Virus record (IMG/VR): IMGVR_UViG_3300044858_005533
Span: 1 to 22,250 of that record
Reading direction: 5' to 3' (one strand)
Length of the DNA: 22,250 nt
From: a virus
Shown here: piece by piece, positions 17,802 through 22,250 of the stretch
Position numbering within the stretch: position 1 is the stretch's first letter
How the letters are laid out: every line of letters begins with the position of its first letter
Position numbers and translations under genes: made by a program
The notes under the pieces: generated by a model
Told to the model about the DNA's origin: nothing
The model's input: only the letters and a program-made list of their open reading frames with translations
Databases searched by the model: none

Positions 17802-18386
17802 ATGGAAACAATTTTAGTTTACGAAAAAAATACAGGAATTATTCAAGGTGCTGTTGGTTTGCCGTCACTTGATTATTTTCACAAAAGTAGAATGAAGCCT
17901 GTTATGAATACTGTAAATCTATTAGATAATAATGGCGTTGCGGTTGGCACGGCTGAAGTTCCATTGATTGATCCTGAGTTCGGTCAAGTATTTATTGATG
18001 ATCCATTACCAGAGCATCTTGGAATCATATATGTTTCTACTAAATCTGAGAGTGATCTTCTCTCTGAAGAGATTGAAGATTTTACTTTTTCAGAAAAAAA
18101 TATTGAAGTGCTCAATTCTAATAATAGCATAACAATTACAGTCGCAAAAACTACACCAAAACTTAGAATTTTGAGAAAAATAAATGATGAAGGAAAAGTT
18201 GAATTGCAACCTGTAATGCGTAAAAGAATTCTATCCGAACATACAAATGACGCAATTGCAGATTTGTCACTAGGCGATTATGTAATTGACGACACCGATT
18301 TTTCCGCATTTTATACTGAAATTTCTAATAAATATAAGATTGAAGTTAGTCAATCTGGTAAAAAAACTTTAGTTCTAAGAGGATAA
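17802..18386 (+). CDS. Unknown 194-aa protein coupled to the Cys-rich gene
   Basis: I do not recognise this protein. It has 194 residues, is rich in Asp, Glu, Lys and Ile, contains no cysteine, and lacks a signal peptide or membrane segment. The N-terminus METILVYEKNTGIIQGAVGL resembles small proteins encoded before phage fibres. The middle (EEIEDFTFSEKNIEVLNSNN) is acidic and the C-terminus (YKIEVSQSGKKTLVLRG) is probably a beta hairpin. AGGAG at 17788-17792 supports ATG 17802. Its TAA is one base from the ATG of the giant cysteine-rich gene, whose ribosome site (AGAGGA, 18378-18383) lies inside this gene. Coupled translation suggests a partner or chaperone for that protein; this is an inference from context only. 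Confidence 0.7.
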   Translation: METILVYEKNTGIIQGAVGLPSLDYFHKSRMKPVMNTVNLLDNNGVAVGTAEVPLIDPEFGQVFIDDPLPEHLGIIYVSTKSESDLLSEEIEDFTFSEKNIEVLNSNNSITITVAKTTPKLRILRKINDEGKVELQPVMRKRILSEHTNDAIADLSLGDYVIDDTDFSAFYTEISNKYKIEVSQSGKKTLVLRG

Positions 18387-18387
18387 T

Positions 18388-21300
18388 ATGGGCCGTTATA
18401 TAGGTGTTCCTGAATCTCTGATAACGGAGATTGAAAATATTGTTCCAGTCGCAAGACGATTCAATAATCGGTGTCTATACACAACTCCCGGCACATATAC
18501 ATTCACTGTACCTGTTGGTGTAACTTGTATTAATGCTGTCGCGGTAGGTCCTGGTGGCACTCAATGCTCTATTTTAGAGTGCATGATTACATGCGGAACT
18601 ATTGCTTGTTTATCAACATCTATGTGTGTCATAAAAAAGTTTCACGATGACGCTGGATCTACATGCATGTTATCATCTGTTGCGCGAGATCCTGTTGAAA
18701 ATATATGCACATGTGCATTTGAAGTCTGTAGGTACCTGTGTTCTACTACATTAAAGGACCGTTGGTCAATATATATTGACCAAGGCACCTCCGGTTGCTA
18801 CATGTGCGCAGGAGGAAAAACAGATTTCACTAATCAGACGATGAAGTTTTCTTATTTTCCGTCAGGTCCTGGTGGAGGATATACAGAAAAAGCTGCAAAT
18901 ACTGTAGCTGGATGCACATATACCGTAATTGTTGGGCAGAATTGCTCTGTGGGTGGATTCTCATGTGTAAGTGGTCAGAACGTAAGCATCTGCGCGACAG
19001 GACCCATCATGGTAAGTTGCGCTGGTTTGGTAGATGCAAATAATTCTACATTTTATAATATTAGCGGCACATGGCGGACACCAGATGCATGGAATTACAT
19101 GGACACATGCAGCATTTCCACAAGCTGCAGCGGCACCACGCCGTGGTGCTGTTTTGCGTGTTTTAGTAAATGTGGCAGTCGGGGCGAACTCGCATATTGT
19201 ATAGAATCTCGCTGGTGTGCATGTGTAGCCCAGGGGCAAGGCTTTGGTGGAGATATTAATCGTACTGGAGGATTTTGTTGCCTATCATACACAACGCAAT
19301 TATTAACATCTAATCCTTGCTATCCCTGTGGAGTTCTTACAGGATGTTGCTCAAGTGTCCTTGGGACAGGATCTATTTTTGCATGCGGCGCCGCCGCATG
19401 CACTACTACAGGAGGATATACAACAAACAATTGTTGTGGTGCCTCGGTATTTTGTTGCATACTTTGCACACCTTTTGTTAGCTCTTGCGGCACGGGTAGT
19501 ATAGGAACATTTATTTTATCCATGTGCATGTATAAGCGCATTACGCAATACTGCACACCTCTGGACGTCATCAGCGGCGCCTGCACAGCCTGCATATTCC
19601 AAAATAATTGCGCGTATTTCACTTTCTCACAATCATCAAGAGAAACAGGAAATACTATTTCATGCATAACTAATTTTAACTTCAATTCTCCTGGAAATTT
19701 TAATCCTTATTGTAGCATCAAAGCAGGATGCACTGGTTGCATATCTACGACTTTGTGTCACTGCACATGTATGCTTGTATGTGATATTACTTGTCCTGGC
19801 AGTGTGTCCGGCGGCAGTGCTTCTAGACAAACGATTTGCGGTGGATGGCACACATTCATTTATGATTGGAAGGGTATAACTCCTGAAACTTCTGGTGGAT
19901 GGTGTGGTAATCCATACTACTGTATGAATTGTGTATTGGTTGGTAATACATGTAATCGTTTCAAATTTGGAGGAAGTTCTGCAGGTAATTTTTATGGTAA
20001 TGGCGTTTCTGCCCTTAACGATTCTAATGTATATACTTTGTGCTGCAATAGAAATTTTGGACACTGTGACACAACTCCAGCAACAGTCGCTACAGTTTGT
20101 AATATGAATGGGCTTGCGAATATTACGTGTATGGCAGCGCAGGTGACGACACCAGAAGCAACTACCATGTGCCTCGGGCCCTGTGCTTTTATGCCATTCT
20201 TGTACAACATATCTACTTGGTGGCGCCACGACACCGGCAACTGCTGTACTTATTCACTAGGTACACCATCACTAAGTTGTCAATGCAAAACGCCAATTCT
20301 TTATGGTATTCCTGTATATGAATGTTCAACATCGTGTAATTGTGATATGTATTCTTTCCCCACAACAGGAACATGTACTGTTCTGGACATGTTTAGGGTA
20401 CATCCATTGCCTGGAATTTCTAGACATTCATCTATTTCAAATCACAAAAGCAATGCATATCATGATATGTTTATTAATTGGGCTGGTAATGTTATGTTCA
20501 ATAACTTGCAAGCTGGTGCGGGGTGTACATGTTTTGCAACAGCTTGCACTTGCTGCAATAGATTTTCGCCTTATTACCTCAATGCAGGCTTCAACGGACT
20601 GTGCTTTGCACCATGTGGCGAGTTCAGGATTGTGCCTGCAAAAACTTGCATGAAATATTATTCAACAGTTGCTTGCGTTCCTTTAGATTGCTGTGGTTCA
20701 TGTGGTCCAAATCCACTTGTAACTGTTGTGCCACTTACAAGTGGCACTAGAGATTTTGTGTCATATAATTTCTTTTGCAATTTGTGCACAACAGTCATGG
20801 TGCAAACTGCGGGATATAATTGCAGATATTATGGGCTTAATTGTTACTGGCCATGTGCATTGTGTTATGATTTCTGTAATACTACATGCAGAGTCAACAA
20901 TTTGAATCCTTTATTGAATTTGTACGATTACATTTGCTCAAACCCAGAAGATCGTTCAACAGGATCTACACCAACATGCGTTGGCATTAATACTCCATTC
21001 TGTCATTTGTTGACATTTGGTTCCATGATACCATTGAATACTAACAGCATTCTAACTAATTTTTATTTCCCTCAAGCAACGACGGTGTGTTGTGTTTATA
21101 AATCTTCAGACAAAATTACTGTAAATGATGCTCTTTATAATGCGCAATACGTACACAATTTTGGATATTGTTTGATTAACACTCGGGTTAACCCAGCCGT
21201 ATGGCAGGGCGGCGGGTGCGGTGTAGCCTGTCACACCTGGAATAGGATTGTTGCACTATCTCAAATTTGCTTTGACCAGTGTAAAGTATCTGGTATATGT

Positions 21301-22250
21301 AATTGCAGTTTGGCTGCATGCTGTTATTATGCTCAGGGTGGCGCTGGTATTGGAACAGCAGGCATTTGGGGAGAAGGTACTGTTTCATGTAATCTAACTT
21401 CTTCGGGTGGTGGTAACATTAAGTGCCTATCTCACTGCTTAAATCTTCAAGCGACATATTGCAATTGCTCTATGGGTTGCTGTTGGTTGCAGAATTTACC
21501 TTGTGCAGCTGGCTGGGGAATGAATTCTACCCTAGCGCAAATAACAATATGTGACACATTAAATTGTGGTTCAGGTGCAATTATTTCACCAAATTGGACA
21601 GCATATCAATGCTGCGCCGGTGTATTATGTGTACCCGCTCCATGCGGCAATGCAACTATACCCAATCAAGCGGGTGTTCCTGGCACTGGGCATCTTGCAT
21701 CAATTACTGTGTTGTGTGGCGGTATTAACTACAGTACTTCAACAAATACTTGTGCGCAATTAACTCCTTGTATGTGTGTGGCGTCAACTTATAGTAGTAC
21801 ACCTTGGCGATCAGAAATTGACCGCTTGCTGACCACTCTACCCTGCTGTAACGCGCCGGTCTGGTGTAATAACGGGTGTCCATTCACATTTACTGCTGCT
21901 GGACCGCTGTGTGGTTTACCAGTAATTACTCCTGCAATGTGCGTGTGTGTTGTCACACCATTTTCTAATTATTCCAATGTGGTTGCAACATATGCAGAAG
22001 GCTCTGGCGGTGGATCAAAGACAGGAATTCCGTCTTGTGCCAAGTATTCATCAATCACCGAATCTTCATCAATTGTGTCTGTATCGCCAGCTAGAGGTGG
22101 TAGAGGCAATGAAGCTCCATATGATCCGTATTACTTTTCGTATCCTGGAATTAGCGCAAGAATTAATACACCTAAATCTCCAGCGACATACGTTGGAGAT
22201 AATGTGTCAGGTTGCTCATGGTTTGATACAAATCAGATTTTAGGATCAGG
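18388..22250 (+). CDS. Giant cysteine-rich fibre-like protein (right end missing)
   Basis: The frame is open from ATG 18388 to the window edge: 1287 full codons with no stop. The start is set by AGAGGA inside the preceding gene. The N-terminus lacks a signal peptide. Residues 34-57 (PGTYTFTVPVGVT then AVAVGPGG) and 160-186 (GPGGGYTEKAANTV, CTYTVIVGQN) match the framing motifs of glycine-rich phage fibre tips. I count 137 Cys (10.6%): 135 lie before residue 1192 and only two in the last 96 residues, where Gly/Ser/Pro-rich fibre-like sequence resumes (PARGGRG). There are 14 Cys-Cys pairs and about ten Cys-x-Cys. In the first 360 codons TGT (20) and TGC (22) are used about equally. No catalytic motif was recognised. 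It is probably a host-binding adhesin, disulfide- or metal-stabilised; that role is inference. Confidence 0.85.
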   Translation, partial: MGRYIGVPESLITEIENIVPVARRFNNRCLYTTPGTYTFTVPVGVTCINAVAVGPGGTQCSILECMITCGTIACLSTSMCVIKKFHDDAGSTCMLSSVARDPVENICTCAFEVCRYLCSTTLKDRWSIYIDQGTSGCYMCAGGKTDFTNQTMKFSYFPSGPGGGYTEKAANTVAGCTYTVIVGQNCSVGGFSCVSGQNVSICATGPIMVSCAGLVDANNSTFYNISGTWRTPDAWNYMDTCSISTSCSGTTPWCCFACFSKCGSRGELAYCIESRWCACVAQGQGFGGDINRTGGFCCLSYTTQLLTSNPCYPCGVLTGCCSSVLGTGSIFACGAAACTTTGGYTTNNCCGASVFCCILCTPFVSSCGTGSIGTFILSMCMYKRITQYCTPLDVISGACTACIFQNNCAYFTFSQSSRETGNTISCITNFNFNSPGNFNPYCSIKAGCTGCISTTLCHCTCMLVCDITCPGSVSGGSASRQTICGGWHTFIYDWKGITPETSGGWCGNPYYCMNCVLVGNTCNRFKFGGSSAGNFYGNGVSALNDSNVYTLCCNRNFGHCDTTPATVATVCNMNGLANITCMAAQVTTPEATTMCLGPCAFMPFLYNISTWWRHDTGNCCTYSLGTPSLSCQCKTPILYGIPVYECSTSCNCDMYSFPTTGTCTVLDMFRVHPLPGISRHSSISNHKSNAYHDMFINWAGNVMFNNLQAGAGCTCFATACTCCNRFSPYYLNAGFNGLCFAPCGEFRIVPAKTCMKYYSTVACVPLDCCGSCGPNPLVTVVPLTSGTRDFVSYNFFCNLCTTVMVQTAGYNCRYYGLNCYWPCALCYDFCNTTCRVNNLNPLLNLYDYICSNPEDRSTGSTPTCVGINTPFCHLLTFGSMIPLNTNSILTNFYFPQATTVCCVYKSSDKITVNDALYNAQYVHNFGYCLINTRVNPAVWQGGGCGVACHTWNRIVALSQICFDQCKVSGICNCSLAACCYYAQGGAGIGTAGIWGEGTVSCNLTSSGGGNIKCLSHCLNLQATYCNCSMGCCWLQNLPCAAGWGMNSTLAQITICDTLNCGSGAIISPNWTAYQCCAGVLCVPAPCGNATIPNQAGVPGTGHLASITVLCGGINYSTSTNTCAQLTPCMCVASTYSSTPWRSEIDRLLTTLPCCNAPVWCNNGCPFTFTAAGPLCGLPVITPAMCVCVVTPFSNYSNVVATYAEGSGGGSKTGIPSCAKYSSITESSSIVSVSPARGGRGNEAPYDPYYFSYPGISARINTPKSPATYVGDNVSGCSWFDTNQILGS
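18705..18718. repeat. 14-bp perfect palindrome in Cys-rich gene
   Basis: ATGCACATGTGCAT equals its own reverse complement. It encodes part of I-C-T-C-A-F. It arises because TGC pairs with GCA and ACA with TGT, all of which are common codons in this gene. A 10-bp palindrome, ACATGCATGT, lies just upstream at 18661-18670. Confidence 0.8.
18762..18783. repeat. 22-bp perfect palindrome in Cys-rich gene
   Basis: The half-site TTGGTCAATAT is followed at once by its exact reverse complement ATATTGACCAA. It lies inside the coding frame (residues R-W-S-I-Y-I-D-Q) and contains no cysteine codon, so the codon bias of this gene does not explain it. It could form a cruciform, an mRNA hairpin with an ATAT loop, or a dimeric protein-binding site. 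Its function is unknown. Confidence 0.9.
19129..19153. repeat. Inverted repeat with GCC loop
   Basis: Arms GCACCAC (19133-19139) and GTGGTGC (19143-19149) flank a GCC loop. In RNA the stem extends to 11 pairs with two G-U pairs, covering 19129-19153. It is inside the Cys-rich coding frame. Confidence 0.7.
19380..19402. repeat. GC-rich hairpin, 10-bp arms and GCC loop
   Basis: Arms TGCATGCGGC (19380-19389) and GCCGCATGCA (19393-19402) are perfectly complementary around a 3-nt GCC loop. This is a very stable hairpin in an AT-rich genome. It encodes A-C-G-A-A-A-C. It is not followed by a T-run and lies mid-gene, so it is not a conventional terminator. Confidence 0.85.
20713..20747. repeat. Nested inverted repeats (two alternative stems)
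   Basis: Two stems share bases. CCACTTGTAA (20713-20722) pairs with TTACAAGTGG (20735-20744) across 12 nt. GTGCCACTT (20728-20736) also pairs with AAGTGGCAC (20739-20747) across 2 nt. The two stems are mutually exclusive. They lie inside the Cys-rich gene in a stretch without cysteine codons. Confidence 0.8.

Noticed and set aside
19380-19402. Hairpin as a transcription terminator
   Set aside because: No T-run follows and it is in the middle of an open frame that continues for 2.8 kb.
19660-20229. 189-codon antisense frame inside the Cys-rich gene
   Set aside because: It is in exact register with the sense codons and is explained by TGT/ACA and TGC/GCA symmetry. No ribosome site or known domain was seen.
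20303-20653. 116-codon second + frame inside the Cys-rich gene
   Set aside because: It overlaps the intact long frame and looks like a shadow of it, with no recognisable domain or good ribosome site.
18388-22250. Diversity-generating retroelement target in the Cys-rich gene
   Set aside because: No template repeat or reverse transcriptase is visible in the window, and the bias is for TGT/TGC codons rather than scattered changes at AAC-type codons.
18388-22250. Codon reassignment of TGT/TGC
   Set aside because: Cys codons are used normally and rarely in the neighbouring genes; nothing else suggests a changed code.

Overview
The window is a block of late structural genes, all on the + strand, from a T4-like (contractile-tail) bacteriophage. 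The gene order (gp25, gp6, a gp7-position protein, gp8, a giant DUF4815 protein, then fibres), the AT-rich composition and the protein style match marine T4-like phages such as those of cyanobacteria and pelagic Proteobacteria. The host cannot be named from the sequence. No tRNA, rRNA, CRISPR array, integrase or insertion sequence was seen.

Layout. Positions 1-113 hold the 3' end of an unidentified gene. A small Hc1-like basic protein follows at 207-395. The baseplate wedge block runs from 405 to 6491: gp25, a gp6 gene broken by a frameshift, an 846-residue protein in the gp7 position, and gp8. A 2001-residue DUF4815 protein (6512-12517) and a small coiled-coil protein (12517-12786) follow with overlapping stop and start codons. 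From 12786 the window becomes an adhesion cassette: a 539-aa fibre, a GC-rich 655-aa repeat protein, a probable fibre assembly protein, two short fibre-like proteins and an unknown 194-aa protein. The last gene runs from 18388 off the right edge, open for 1287 codons.

The standout is this last gene. I count 137 cysteines in 1287 codons (10.6%). The other proteins here are nearly cysteine-free; for example, there are 3 in the 2001-residue protein. It begins like the glycine-rich tail-tip fibres of marine phages, but cysteine sits where glycine runs are expected. Its DNA also contains a perfect 22-bp palindrome and several tight hairpins. I know of no described phage fibre family with this composition.

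The second notable point is gp6. Its reading frame breaks near 1036 in a way that fits loss of exactly 13 nt between two copies of ACTCCTAGGT. Two T4-type late promoter motifs (NATAAATA) lie upstream of gp8 and of the 135-aa gene. The genes probably work together as the baseplate (gp25/gp6/gp7/gp8/DUF4815) and the host-recognition parts attached to it. Essentially all of the window is coding; the longest gap between genes is 93 bp (114-206).
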